DNA of 64,000 nucleotides from Caulobacter zeae (GTDB lineage: Bacteria > Pseudomonadota > Alphaproteobacteria > Caulobacterales > Caulobacteraceae). Both the position numbers and the translations under genes were made by a program. The notes under the pieces are model-generated. The model was not told where the DNA came from. It did no database searches and saw only the letters and a program-made list of their open reading frames with translations. The DNA lies in NCBI RefSeq assembly GCF_002858925.1, contig NZ_PJRS01000008.1, positions 1-64,000 on the forward strand, in the 5' to 3' direction. Positions 44,948 to 55,418 of this stretch are shown in pieces; positions within the stretch are counted from its first letter, which is position 1; the number at the start of each line of letters is the position of its first letter.

Positions 44948-45795
44948 CAGGCCAACCGCTCGATCCGCACGGTCGGGGAGGTCTGCTTGATGCGGGCGGC
45001 CATGGCCACGATCGGCAGTTCGGGCGCGTTCCAGATATTGGCGGCGGTGACGGTCTCGGCCACGCCGCCGACGGCGCGGGCCAGGCCATAGGACAGGGTC
45101 TGGCCTTCCAGGATCGAGGCGGCGAACAGGGCCGTCAGCAGGTCGCCGGTGCCGCTGGGCGAGCGCTCGGCCTTGGCGTGGGCGGCGAGCCACGCTTCCT
45201 TGCGGTCGGCATAGACCACGCCGATCTCGCTGCCGCGCTGCACCGACGAGACGATCACCGGCTTGTTCAGCAGGCGCGCGGCGCGTACGGCCCCGGCCGG
45301 ATCGCGCACCTCGGCCCCGGTCAGGCGTTGCAGTTCCCAGGCGTTGGGGGCGACGATGTCGGCGCGCGGGATCAGGTCGGCGGCGATGGCGTCGGCGACC
45401 TCGGCCGGCACGTAGAGGCCCTTGCCGGCGTCGCCCATGGTCGGATCGACGATGATGGTCGGCTTGCGGCCCGAGGACCCGTCGCGCGGAGCGGCCCGCA
45501 CGGCGTCGATGGCCCGGGCGGCCGCGCGGACCTGGGCGGCGCTGGCGAAATAGCCGGTGATGACGATGTCGGTCAGGCCGAACAGGCCGTTGGCCTCCAG
45601 CCCGTCGAGCATGCCCTCGACCACCTCGATCGGCACCGGCGCGCCGCCGGGAACACCCCAGCCGGGATGGCGGCCGAACAGCACGGTCGGCACGACCATG
45701 GTGTCGATGCGGAACTGGGTCAGGGCCGCGGCCTGGGCGGTGGCGCCGACCTGGCTGCCGGCGACGTGGCTGGAAATGAGGAGCGCGAGCGGCAT
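44947..45795 (-). CDS. pdxY: Pyridoxal kinase
   Basis: 282 residues from the ATG at 45795. Ribokinase-like fold. The GTGD active-site motif is in SPSGTGDLLTALFAASILEGQTLSYG, and VVDPTMGDAGKGLYVP and PNAWELQRLTG are the PdxY/PdxK signature segments. It phosphorylates pyridoxal to pyridoxal-5'-phosphate in the salvage pathway. The stop overlaps the start of a 65-residue gene by 1 bp. Upstream of the ATG there is only a weak purine run; a TTG two codons before is possible. Confidence 0.93.
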   Translation of the reverse strand: MPLALLISSHVAGSQVGATAQAAALTQFRIDTMVVPTVLFGRHPGWGVPGGAPVPIEVVEGMLDGLEANGLFGLTDIVITGYFASAAQVRAAARAIDAVRAAPRDGSSGRKPTIIVDPTMGDAGKGLYVPAEVADAIAADLIPRADIVAPNAWELQRLTGAEVRDPAGAVRAARLLNKPVIVSSVQRGSEIGVVYADRKEAWLAAHAKAERSPSGTGDLLTALFAASILEGQTLSYGLARAVGGVAETVTAANIWNAPELPIVAMAARIKQTSPTVRIERLA

Positions 45796-45883
45796 GGTCA
45801 ATGCGATTAGCCGAGCCGACAGAACTTGAACAGGGCGTCACGACGGCAAAACCGAGGCCGCCGTCTCGCTGTCGTCCAGGCAA

Positions 45884-45913
45884 CAAAAAAGCCCGCTCCG
45901 AAGAGCGGGCTTT
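45884..45913 (-). terminator. Intrinsic terminator of ahcY
   Basis: A perfect 8-bp stem GCCCGCTC (45891-45898) with GAGCGGGC (45903-45910) and a CGAA loop. On the minus strand the stem is followed by TTTTTTG, giving a strong intrinsic terminator 30 bp after the ahcY stop. Confidence 0.92.
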
Positions 45914-45940
45914 CCTGGGTTCTGCCTGCCGGCGGATCGC

Positions 45941-47332
<1,392 letters not shown>

Positions 47333-47399
47333 GGGCGGCTCCTGGATCGGGGGAATGTCTTGACCGCTGTATAGCGCGGGCGGCGGACAGTGGCAAATT

Positions 47400-47421
47400 G
47401 ACATAAAGATTTCCTTATGTC
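47400..47421. promoter_or_regulatory. Palindromic element upstream of ahcY
   Basis: ACATAAAGATTTCCTTATGT (47401-47420) is an imperfect palindrome, extended by a G/C pair to 22 bp with 9 of 11 positions matching. It is AT-rich in otherwise very GC-rich DNA and lies 68-88 bp upstream of the ahcY start. It resembles sites of ArsR-family regulators of S-adenosylhomocysteine and methionine genes (consensus as I remember: ATAAAGATATCTTTAT). It also faces the promoter of the small gene and AsmA gene on the plus strand. Confidence 0.5.
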
Positions 47422-47531
47422 CGCGCGCCCATGAAACGGGCAGACGCCAATACGCCTGGCGGGAGAACTGGCGTGACCCTTGCGGACCAAGGCGGCTCTA
47501 GTGCCAATGTGGGATGTGGGGGATTACCGAA

Positions 47532-47636
47532 ATGCGTTCGCCGAGCCGGCCTTTTTTCAAGGCCTATGAAGTCGTGGCCATCGTGGCCTTCGTGATCGTC
47601 GCCGCCGTCGTGGGCAGCCTGAAACTGGTCTACTGA
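47532..47636 (+). CDS. Very short single-span membrane protein
   Basis: 34 residues: RSPSRPFFKAYEVV then a hydrophobic helix (residues about 13-29: VVAIVAFVIVAAVVGS) and a LKLVY end. GGGGGA lies 8 nt before the ATG at 47532. The composition fits a small inner-membrane protein with a cytosolic basic N terminus. It is 59 bp upstream of the AsmA gene. No family recognised; too short for codon-use tests. Confidence 0.45.
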   Translation: MRSPSRPFFKAYEVVAIVAFVIVAAVVGSLKLVY

Positions 47637-47694
47637 AAACAGCCCGGCGGGCCGTCGAGGGAACGGAACGCCGTTCGCCGCGCGTTGTAGGCGG

Positions 47695-49785
47695 ATGCCG
47701 GAAGGTCCCGTTTCGACACCGCCGACGCCGACCAGCCCCGGGCGCAAGCCCGGCGCCCGTTGGCGCGCCCTGCCGCGCTCGGCCCGCTGGGGCATCGGCG
47801 GCGCCCTGCTGATCCTGGCGGCGATCGTCGCCTTCTTCGTCTGGTTCGACTGGAACATGCTGCGCGGCCCCGTCGGCCGCTTCGCCTCGGCCCAGCTGAA
47901 ACGGGAGGTGCGGATCGACGGCGACCTGCGTGTCCATCCCTGGTCCTTCTCGCCCAAGGCCGAGGCCTATGGCCTGTTCCTGGGCCAACCGGACTGGGCG
48001 CCCAAGACCGGCCCGCAGGCCGGCCACATGGCCCGGGTCGACCGGGTGGCGGTGCAGATCAAGCTGCTGCCGCTGCTGAAAGGCGACGTCATCCTGCCGC
48101 TGGTGGCGGTCGACCGCCCCGACGTGCGGCTGCTGCGCGAGGCCTCGGGCCGCGCCAACTGGACCTTCGGCGACCCCAACAAGAAGCGCACCAAGCCGCT
48201 GAAGCTGCCGGCCATCCAGCACTTCGTGATCAACGACGGCGCCCTGCGGGTCGAGGACCGCCAGCGCGACGTACTGTTCACCGGTACGGTCAGCTCCAAC
48301 GAGCACGCCAGCGGCGACGGCAAGGGCCGGTTCGTGCTGGAGGGCAAGGGGACCTACAACCGCCAGCCGTTCCTGGCGCGGGTGACCGGCGGGCCGCTGC
48401 TGAACATCTCGCCCAATCGCCCCTACCCGTTCGACGCCCAGGTCAGCGCCGGCACGACGCAGATGAGCGCCGAGGGCTCGATCACCAAGCCGTTCGATCT
48501 GGGCCGCTTCGAAAGCGACCTGACGGTGGCCGGCACGGATCTCAACCGCCTCTATGGCCTCACGGGCCTGACCCTGCCCAACACCCCGCCCTACCGGATC
48601 AGCGGCCACCTGGTGCGCAAGGGCGGCCGGTTCGACTTCGAGAAGTTCTCGGGCCGCATCGGCGACAGCGACGTCAACGGCGACCTCTTCGTGCTGGTCG
48701 ACCGCGAGCGGCCCTACCTGGAGGCCGACCTGCGTTCCAAGCGCCTGGACTTCGACGACCTGGGCAGCCTGGTCGGCGCCGCCCCGGCCACAGGTCGCGG
48801 CGAGACCGCCTCGGCCGGCCAGAAGGTCGAGGCCGGCCAGCGCGAGGCCACCGGCCGCATCCTCCCCGACGCCACCCTGCAGGTGGACCGCGTGCGGGCC
48901 ATGGACGCCAAGGTCACCTACCGCGCCCTGGCGGTAAACGCCCCCAACCTGCCGCTGCAGAAGGTGCGGCTGGACCTGAAGCTCGACAAGGGCGTGCTCG
49001 ACATGGACCCGATCGCCTTCACCTTCTCGCGCGGGGATCTGGCCGGGAAGGTGCGGCTGGATGCACGGCCCAACACGCCGGTCACCGACCTTGATTTGCG
49101 CCTGACCAACGCCAAGCTGGAGGACTTCATCCCGCTGAAGACCGCCGGCAAGCCGGCCATCGAGGGCGGCATCGTGGCGAGGGCCAAGCTGCGCGGGACC
49201 GGCAATTCCGTGCACCGGGCCGCAGCCTCGTCGAACGGCACGGTGACCCTGGTCGCCCCCAAGGGCCAGGTGCGCCAGGCCTTCGCCGAGCTGCTGGGCG
49301 TCAACGCCTCCAAGGGCCTCTTGATGCTGCTGTCGAAGGATCCGAAGGAGACCAGCCTGCGCTGCGCCGTGGCCAGCTTTGACGTCAGGGACGGCGTCAT
49401 GCGCGCCGACAAGATCATCGCCGACACCGGCGTGGTTGTCGCCAAGGGCGAGGGCACGATCAACCTGAAGACCGAGCGCCTGGACCTGCGCATCGAGGGC
49501 GACAGCAAGAAGCCGCGCCTGGTGCGCCTGTTCATTCCGATCGAGATCAAGGGCCCGCTGGGCAAGCCCGACATCGACCTGCAACCCGGCGGCGCCATCG
49601 CCCAGGGCGGCGTCGCCGCGGCGCTGGGCTCGCTGCTGAGCCCCCTGGCGGCGATCCTGCCCTTCGTCACGCCCGGCCTGGAGAAGGACGCCGACTGCGC
49701 GGCCCTGGTCGCCGAGGCGCGCGGCGACGGCGTGGCGGTGCGCACCACCCAAACGACGCAGGCCAAGCCGAAGAAGGGCGAGTAG
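47695..49785 (+). CDS. AsmA-family protein
   Basis: 696 residues. A Pro-rich and basic N terminus (RKPGARWRALPRSARWG) precedes a membrane helix at about residues 33-51, then a large periplasmic beta-strand-rich region of AsmA type. The C-terminal AsmA_2 part includes AAASSNGTVTLVAPKGQVRQ and VVAKGEGTINLKTERLDL. The family is linked to lipid transport between membranes and outer-membrane assembly. ATG at 47695. The C terminus ends with a basic tail (KPKKGE). It stands in its own unit. Confidence 0.9.
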   Translation: MPEGPVSTPPTPTSPGRKPGARWRALPRSARWGIGGALLILAAIVAFFVWFDWNMLRGPVGRFASAQLKREVRIDGDLRVHPWSFSPKAEAYGLFLGQPDWAPKTGPQAGHMARVDRVAVQIKLLPLLKGDVILPLVAVDRPDVRLLREASGRANWTFGDPNKKRTKPLKLPAIQHFVINDGALRVEDRQRDVLFTGTVSSNEHASGDGKGRFVLEGKGTYNRQPFLARVTGGPLLNISPNRPYPFDAQVSAGTTQMSAEGSITKPFDLGRFESDLTVAGTDLNRLYGLTGLTLPNTPPYRISGHLVRKGGRFDFEKFSGRIGDSDVNGDLFVLVDRERPYLEADLRSKRLDFDDLGSLVGAAPATGRGETASAGQKVEAGQREATGRILPDATLQVDRVRAMDAKVTYRALAVNAPNLPLQKVRLDLKLDKGVLDMDPIAFTFSRGDLAGKVRLDARPNTPVTDLDLRLTNAKLEDFIPLKTAGKPAIEGGIVARAKLRGTGNSVHRAAASSNGTVTLVAPKGQVRQAFAELLGVNASKGLLMLLSKDPKETSLRCAVASFDVRDGVMRADKIIADTGVVVAKGEGTINLKTERLDLRIEGDSKKPRLVRLFIPIEIKGPLGKPDIDLQPGGAIAQGGVAAALGSLLSPLAAILPFVTPGLEKDADCAALVAEARGDGVAVRTTQTTQAKPKKGE

Positions 49786-49794
49786 CCCGGCCGC

Positions 49795-51288
49795 TCACCA
49801 GAACGGCTTGAGGTCCCTCATCTGCGCCAGGGCGGCCTTGGCCTCGCGCATCAGCTTGTGGGTCGCCTCGGGCGCGGCCGACAGGGCGCCGGCGGCGTAG
49901 GCCGCCTGGGGGTCGCCGTCGACCAGGGCGGCTTCGCGGGCGAGGCCGGCGCCCAGCGCCTGGTCGTTGAGGCCGCCCAGGGCGTCCTGCAGGTCGCGGG
50001 CGGCGTCCGACCACCGCTCCAGCCGCCTGGGATGGTCGGGGAACAGCGTGGCCAGGGCGTCAATGGCGTAGCGCAGGCCCTTGCCGCGGATCCGCAGGCG
50101 GTGGCGGGCCTCGGCGTCGAGCGCCTCCAGGTGCTCGCCGCGCTTGAGCACGTCCTTCGACAGCGCCTTGAGCCGATCGGCCGCGAAGGCCTTGGCGGAG
50201 CTTCCCCGCACCTCGGCCCGTTCGGGATCGGCCAGCCAGTCGCCGGCCTCCAGCCAGGCGGCGATGTCGAGGGCCAGGAGGCCGAAGCGACCGGGCGCGG
50301 CGGCGTCCAGGGCACGGGCGTAGGCGGCCTGCTGAGCCTCGACCAGGGCCTTGCCCAGCGCGCCCAGGCCTTCGACCGGCTGCGGATCGGCCTCGACGGC
50401 CGGGCGCCAGGTGCCGGCGATGTAGACATCGAGGTCGCGGGCCGGGCCCAGGGCGTCGGCCATGACCTTCAGCGCGTCGGAGGCCGGCCTCGCCGCCAGC
50501 CTGCCGGTGACCGGCCGGAACAGCTTGAGCAGGGCGCGCAGGCGGCGGGCCGCCACGCGCAGATTGTGCAGCGCCTCGGGACCGGGCAGGTCAACCAGGG
50601 CCTCGGCGGCGACGCACAGGCGGCCCAGCGCCGTGTTGCCCAGGGCCTGGAAGGCCTCGGCGGCGGTCATGGCGCGGGTCAGGACAGCGGCCTCGCGGCG
50701 GGCGCCGGGCGCTTCGCCGAGCGCCAGGGCGTAGCCGCGCTCGGCCTTGCTCACCAGCGACAGGCGCAGGGGCGCATGGGCCATCAGGTCACGCGCCAGG
50801 TCGAACAGGGCGGCGGGCTCGCCGGTCTTCAGCTCCAGTTCCAGCTCGTTGACGGCGGCGCGATCGGTTCCGGCCTGCAACTCGCCGCGATCCAGGGCCG
50901 CCTCGATCACCGCGCCGGCGTGCTCGACCAGGCGCAGGGTGCGCTCGACCTTGGCGGCGAAGACGGGCGCCAGGACGTCGCCATTGACGATGCGGCCGGC
51001 CGGGGTCTGGTCCAGCAGATCGCGGTCGGGGCCGGGCCCCGAAACGGGCGCCTCCCACTCGCCGCGGGCGAAGACGCCGCCGGCCGAGGCCGATTTCAGG
51101 GTCTGCTTGCGGCCGCCGTCGCCGTCGCGCACCCGCAGGCCGAAGCCCGCCCGGCGCAGGGCGTGGTCGGCGGTGTCGTAATAGGTGGCGTCGAGCCGGC
51201 GCACCGCGCCATCCGCGCCCAGACGGGCCAGGATCGCGTCGGAAGCCTCCGGGGCGATCAGGAACTTCAGTTCGATTTCGCGATCCAT
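49795..51288 (-). CDS. CYTH and CHAD domain protein
   Basis: 497 residues. The N-terminal CYTH (triphosphate tunnel) domain starts with the ExExK motif E4-I-E6-L-K8, as in adenylate cyclase/thiamine triphosphatase families. The C-terminal CHAD domain (from about residue 215) has conserved histidines, including LHNLRVAARRLRALLKLFRP and RHRLRIRGKGLRYAIDAL. The CHAD domain binds polyphosphate. This pairing may hydrolyse tripolyphosphate, or bind polyphosphate granules. Convergent with the AsmA gene. The ATG at 51288 follows a weak ribosome site. Confidence 0.93.
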   Translation of the reverse strand: MDREIELKFLIAPEASDAILARLGADGAVRRLDATYYDTADHALRRAGFGLRVRDGDGGRKQTLKSASAGGVFARGEWEAPVSGPGPDRDLLDQTPAGRIVNGDVLAPVFAAKVERTLRLVEHAGAVIEAALDRGELQAGTDRAAVNELELELKTGEPAALFDLARDLMAHAPLRLSLVSKAERGYALALGEAPGARREAAVLTRAMTAAEAFQALGNTALGRLCVAAEALVDLPGPEALHNLRVAARRLRALLKLFRPVTGRLAARPASDALKVMADALGPARDLDVYIAGTWRPAVEADPQPVEGLGALGKALVEAQQAAYARALDAAAPGRFGLLALDIAAWLEAGDWLADPERAEVRGSSAKAFAADRLKALSKDVLKRGEHLEALDAEARHRLRIRGKGLRYAIDALATLFPDHPRRLERWSDAARDLQDALGGLNDQALGAGLAREAALVDGDPQAAYAAGALSAAPEATHKLMREAKAALAQMRDLKPFW

Positions 51289-51395
51289 GATCCGACTATA
51301 ACCACCCTGCAGGCGTTTGGCTTCCGCAACGCAACATCGTGCGGATGCGCGGGCCGTCTTGCCATTCTGATCGCCCAAGTTCAAACCTGCGCGCC

Positions 51396-52424
51396 ATGAC
51401 GCCGATCAACATCTCCGCACAGCCCCGCCACGACTGGACCCTCGAGCAGGTCGAGGCGCTGTTCGCCCTGCCGTTCATGGAGCTGGCGTTCGAGGCCGCG
51501 CGCGTGCACCGCGCCTGGTTCGACCCCTCCGAAATGCAGCTTTCGCAGCTGCTGTCGGTCAAGACCGGCGGCTGCGCCGAGAACTGCGGCTATTGCAGCC
51601 AGAGCGCCCACTTCAAGACCGGCCTGAAGGCCGAGAAGCTGATAGAGCCGGCCGTGGTCATCGCCAAGGCCCGCGCCGCCCGCGACGGCGGCGCCCAGCG
51701 CTTCTGCATGGGCGCGGCCTGGCGCGAGCTGAAGGACCGCGACCTGCCCAAGCTGGCCGAGATGATCGGCGGCGTGAAGGCGCTAGGCATGGAGACCTGC
51801 GCGACGCTCGGCATGCTGACCGCCGAACAGGCCAAGCAGCTGAAGGACGCCGGCCTCGACTACTACAACCACAACCTCGACACCGGCCCCGACTACTACA
51901 AGGACGTGGTGACGACCCGCACCTACCAGGAGCGCCTCGACACCCTGGCCTATGTGCGCGACGCGGGCATGAGCACCTGCTGCGGCGGCATCGTCGGCAT
52001 GGGTGAGACCCGCCGCGACCGCGCCGGCCTGCTGCATCAGCTGGCCACCCTGCCGGCCCACCCCGACAGCCTGCCGATCAACGGCCTGGTGCCGATCAGC
52101 GGCACGCCGCTGGGCGACCAGATCCTGGCCGAGGGTGAAAAGGCCATCGACTCCATCGAGTTCGTGCGCACCATCGCGGTGGCCCGCATCGTCTGCCCCA
52201 AGGCCATGGTCCGCCTGTCGGCCGGCCGCGAGGGCATGAACCGCGAGCTGCAGGCCCTGTGCTTCCTGGCCGGCGCCAACTCGATCTTCGTCGGCGGCAA
52301 GCTGCTCACCACGCCGCTGCCCGACATGGACGACGACAGCCGCCTGTTCCACGACCTCGACCTCAAGCCGATGGTCATGGTGAAGGCCGAGGTGGCGGCC
52401 CCCGAAGCGGTGCCGGCGGAATAG
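51396..52424 (+). CDS. bioB: Biotin synthase
   Basis: 342 residues, radical SAM enzyme. The [4Fe-4S] cysteines are C60, C64 and C67 ([13 protein letters not shown]). [26 protein letters not shown] and [16 protein letters not shown] are family blocks that bind SAM, dethiobiotin and the auxiliary cluster. It inserts sulfur in dethiobiotin to make biotin. No other bio gene is here. The start ATG at 51396 has no strong ribosome-binding site. The C terminus has a short Ala/Glu-rich tail. Confidence 0.97.
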   Translation: MTPINISAQPRHDWTLEQVEALFALPFMELAFEAARVHRAWFDPSEMQLSQLLSVKTGGCAENCGYCSQSAHFKTGLKAEKLIEPAVVIAKARAARDGGAQRFCMGAAWRELKDRDLPKLAEMIGGVKALGMETCATLGMLTAEQAKQLKDAGLDYYNHNLDTGPDYYKDVVTTRTYQERLDTLAYVRDAGMSTCCGGIVGMGETRRDRAGLLHQLATLPAHPDSLPINGLVPISGTPLGDQILAEGEKAIDSIEFVRTIAVARIVCPKAMVRLSAGREGMNRELQALCFLAGANSIFVGGKLLTTPLPDMDDDSRLFHDLDLKPMVMVKAEVAAPEAVPAE

Positions 52425-52541
52425 GTCCTTTCTGGACGAAATTTAATGAAGGCGGGCCCGGCGCTCGCTTGTCCCGGATGCCCCGCAACCTATGGTGCGG
52501 GGCATCTTCGCTTTTACGCGAAAACCTATTCGGGGCTCTTC

Positions 52542-55289
52542 ATGAAGCTGTTCGCCTCCGCCGCCGTCGCGGCGTTGCTCCTCGCCAACCCGGTGCTCGC
52601 CGCGCCCAAGCCAGCCGCCAAGGTCACGGGCCAGCTGGCCCAGCTGCCCAGCGTCGACATTCCCTATACGAAGTTCACCCTGGCCAACGGTCTGACCGTG
52701 ATCGTCCACGAGGACCACAAGGCCCCGATCGTGGCGGTCAACGTCTGGTATCACGTCGGCTCGAAGAACGAGCCCAAGGGCCGCACGGGCTTTGCCCACC
52801 TGTTCGAACACCTGATGTTCAACGGCTCGGAGAACTTCAACGACGACTGGTTCAAGGCGCTGGAGAAGCTGGGCGCCACCGACATGAACGGCACCACCAG
52901 CGAGGACCGCACCAACTACTTCCAGAACGTGCCGACCGCGGCCCTGGACCAGGTGCTGTGGCTCGAGAGCGACCGCATGGGCCACCTCGTCGGCGCCATC
53001 GACAAGGCCAAGCTCGACGAGCAGCGCGGCGTCGTCCAGAACGAGAAGCGCCAGGGCGAGAACCAGCCCTACGGCAAGGTCTGGGACGTGATCACCGCCA
53101 GCACCTACGACGCCGATCACCCCTACGGCCACACGGTCATCGGCGAGATGGAAGACCTGGACGCCGCCTCGCTGGACGACGTCAAGACCTGGTTCAAGAC
53201 CTATTACGGCCCGGCCAACGCCACCCTGGTCCTGGCCGGCGACATCACCCCCGCCGAGGCCAAGGCCAAGGTCGAGAAGTACTTCGGCGACATCCCCTCG
53301 GGTCCGCCGATCGCCCGCCAGAAGGCCTGGACGGCCAAGCGCACCGGCAGCCAACGCGCCGAGATGCAGGACCGCGTGCCGCAGACCCGGATCTACAAGA
53401 TCTGGAACGTGCCGGGCTATGGTACGGCCGAGTCCGACTACCTGGCGCTACTGGGCGACGTGCTGGTCTCGGACAAGACCTCGCGGCTCTACCAGCGCCT
53501 GGTCTATACCGACCAGACCGCTGTCAATGTCGGAGCCGGCGTCAACGAGAGCGAGATCGGCAGCCAGTTCATGGTCACCATCACCGTCAAGCCGGGCGGC
53601 GATCCGGCGGCGGTGGAAAAGGCCTTCGACGAGGAATTCCAACGCCTGCTGCGCGACGGCCCCACGCCCGAGGAAGTGGCCAAGGTCCGCACGCTGAGCC
53701 TGTCGAACTTCGTGCGCGGGGTCGAGCGCATCGGCGGCTTCGGCGGCAAGTCCGACATCCTGGCCGAGAGCCAAGTCTATCTGGGCGCGCCCGACGCCTA
53801 CAAGACGAGCCTGGAGCGCATCCGCGGGGCCACCGCGGCCCAGTTGCAGGCGGCCGGCAAGGCCTGGCTGACCGACGGCGACTTCACCCTGACCGTGACG
53901 CCGTTCCCGACCTACACGACCACCGCCGGCGTCGACCGCAAGACGATGCCCGAGGTCGGCCCGACCAAGGCCCCGGCCTTCGTCAAGCTCGAGCGCGCCA
54001 CCCTGTCGAACGGGATCAAGGTGATCCTGGCCGAGCGCCACGAGACGCCGCAGATCCAGTTCAGCATGCTGTTCGACGCCGGCGTCGCCGCCAGCGCCGG
54101 CGACAAGGCCGGCCTGACGGGCGTGACCACCAGCATGCTGACCGAGGGCACGACGCACCGCGACGGCCTGACCATCAGCCGCGAACTGGCTCAACTGGGC
54201 GCGGGCGTCGGCTCAGGCAGCGGCCTGGACTTCACCCAGGTGTCGCTGAACACCCTGACCACCACCCTCGATCCGGCCCTGGCGATCTACGCCGACGTGC
54301 TACAGAATCCGGCCTTCAAGCCCGAGGATCTGGACCGCTTCAAGAAGCAGAACATCGCCGCCATCCAGCAGGCCAAGCAGAACCCGCAGGCGATCTCGGG
54401 CCGCGTGCTGCCGGTCCTGACCTACGGCGCCGGCTCGCCTTACGGCCAGCTGACCACCGAGGCCTCGATCGCGTCGATCACCCGCGACGACGTCGTGCGC
54501 TTCCAGAAGACCTGGCTGCAGCCGCAGGGCGCGACCCTGGTGGTGGTCGGCGACACCACCCTGGAACAGCTGCTGCCCAAGCTTGAAGCCCAGCTTGGCG
54601 GCTGGAAGGGCGCGCAGGGCAAGACCAAGCCTCCGGTGCAGTCGACCCCGGGCAAGGGCGCGGTCTATCTGATCGACAAGCCCGGGGCCCAGCAGTCGGT
54701 GATCGCCGCCGGCAATCTGGTCCCGCCGCGCGACCCGAACGACCAGGCCGCGCTGGACGCCTTCAACAGCGTGTTCGGCGGCGACTTCGTCTCGCGCCTG
54801 AACATGAACCTGCGCGAGGACAAGCACTGGTCGTACGGCGCCGTCTCGGGCATCCGCGACGCCCGCGGCTCGCGCCTGTTCCTGCTCCGCGCGCCGGTGC
54901 AGACCGACAAGACCGCCGAGTCGTTCACCGAGGCCCGCAAGGAGCTGACCGACATCATCGGTCCGCGCCCGGTGACCCCGGCCGAACTGGCCAAGGCCCA
55001 GAACAGCCTGACCCTGTCGATGCCCGGCAACTGGGAGACCGGCGGGGCGGTGGCCGACTCCATCGGCGAGCTGATCAACTACGGCCTGCCCGACAGCTAT
55101 TTCGACGAGTACCCGGCCGACGTGCGCTCGGTGACGGTCGAAAGCGCCACGGCGGCCGCCAAGAAGGTGATCAAGCCGGACGAACTGGTCTGGGTCATCG
55201 TCGGCGACCGCGCCGTGATCGAACCCAAGCTCAAGGCCCTGAAGCTCGACATCAAGGTGATCGACGCCGACGGCAAGCCGGTCCAGTAA
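52542..55289 (+). CDS. M16 family zinc metallopeptidase (insulinase/pitrilysin type)
   Basis: 915 residues from the ATG at 52542. A signal peptide (LFASAAVAALLLANPVLAAP, cleaved after AA) sends it to the periplasm. Two fused M16 units: the first has the zinc motif H86-L-F-E89-H90 in GFAHLFEHLMFNG, with the distal Glu in EQRGVVQNEKRQ. The second unit (from about residue 480) lacks an HxxEH, as usual. It should degrade oligopeptides in a closed chamber. An upstream extension to 52446 is not supported. A strong terminator follows. Confidence 0.95.
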   Translation: MKLFASAAVAALLLANPVLAAPKPAAKVTGQLAQLPSVDIPYTKFTLANGLTVIVHEDHKAPIVAVNVWYHVGSKNEPKGRTGFAHLFEHLMFNGSENFNDDWFKALEKLGATDMNGTTSEDRTNYFQNVPTAALDQVLWLESDRMGHLVGAIDKAKLDEQRGVVQNEKRQGENQPYGKVWDVITASTYDADHPYGHTVIGEMEDLDAASLDDVKTWFKTYYGPANATLVLAGDITPAEAKAKVEKYFGDIPSGPPIARQKAWTAKRTGSQRAEMQDRVPQTRIYKIWNVPGYGTAESDYLALLGDVLVSDKTSRLYQRLVYTDQTAVNVGAGVNESEIGSQFMVTITVKPGGDPAAVEKAFDEEFQRLLRDGPTPEEVAKVRTLSLSNFVRGVERIGGFGGKSDILAESQVYLGAPDAYKTSLERIRGATAAQLQAAGKAWLTDGDFTLTVTPFPTYTTTAGVDRKTMPEVGPTKAPAFVKLERATLSNGIKVILAERHETPQIQFSMLFDAGVAASAGDKAGLTGVTTSMLTEGTTHRDGLTISRELAQLGAGVGSGSGLDFTQVSLNTLTTTLDPALAIYADVLQNPAFKPEDLDRFKKQNIAAIQQAKQNPQAISGRVLPVLTYGAGSPYGQLTTEASIASITRDDVVRFQKTWLQPQGATLVVVGDTTLEQLLPKLEAQLGGWKGAQGKTKPPVQSTPGKGAVYLIDKPGAQQSVIAAGNLVPPRDPNDQAALDAFNSVFGGDFVSRLNMNLREDKHWSYGAVSGIRDARGSRLFLLRAPVQTDKTAESFTEARKELTDIIGPRPVTPAELAKAQNSLTLSMPGNWETGGAVADSIGELINYGLPDSYFDEYPADVRSVTVESATAAAKKVIKPDELVWVIVGDRAVIEPKLKALKLDIKVIDADGKPVQ

Positions 55290-55312
55290 GGCCGACTGAA
55301 GCGACAAGTGCG

Positions 55313-55342
55313 AAGGGCGGTCCTCACGGGCCGCCCTTTTTG
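55313..55342 (+). terminator. Intrinsic terminator of the M16 peptidase gene
   Basis: AAGGGCGG (55313-55320) pairs with CCGCCCTT (55331-55338) around a 10-nt loop and is followed by TTTTTG. It lies 24 bp after the stop. Confidence 0.9.
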
Positions 55343-55418
55343 TTTCTAGGCCCTTTTTGTTTGTAGGTAGGCGCGGGCGCCGCGATAAGCCGCCAGACAG
55401 TCGACCAGGAGACGCGCC

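Noticed and set aside
47333-47531. SAH riboswitch upstream of ahcY
   Set aside because: I looked for the conserved SAH aptamer core and could not find it; the AT-rich palindrome is a better explanation for control here.
47557-49752. 731-codon open frame antisense to the AsmA gene
   Set aside because: It is the mirror of a strong coding sequence in very GC-rich DNA, has a His/Gly/Arg-rich low-complexity translation and no conserved motif.
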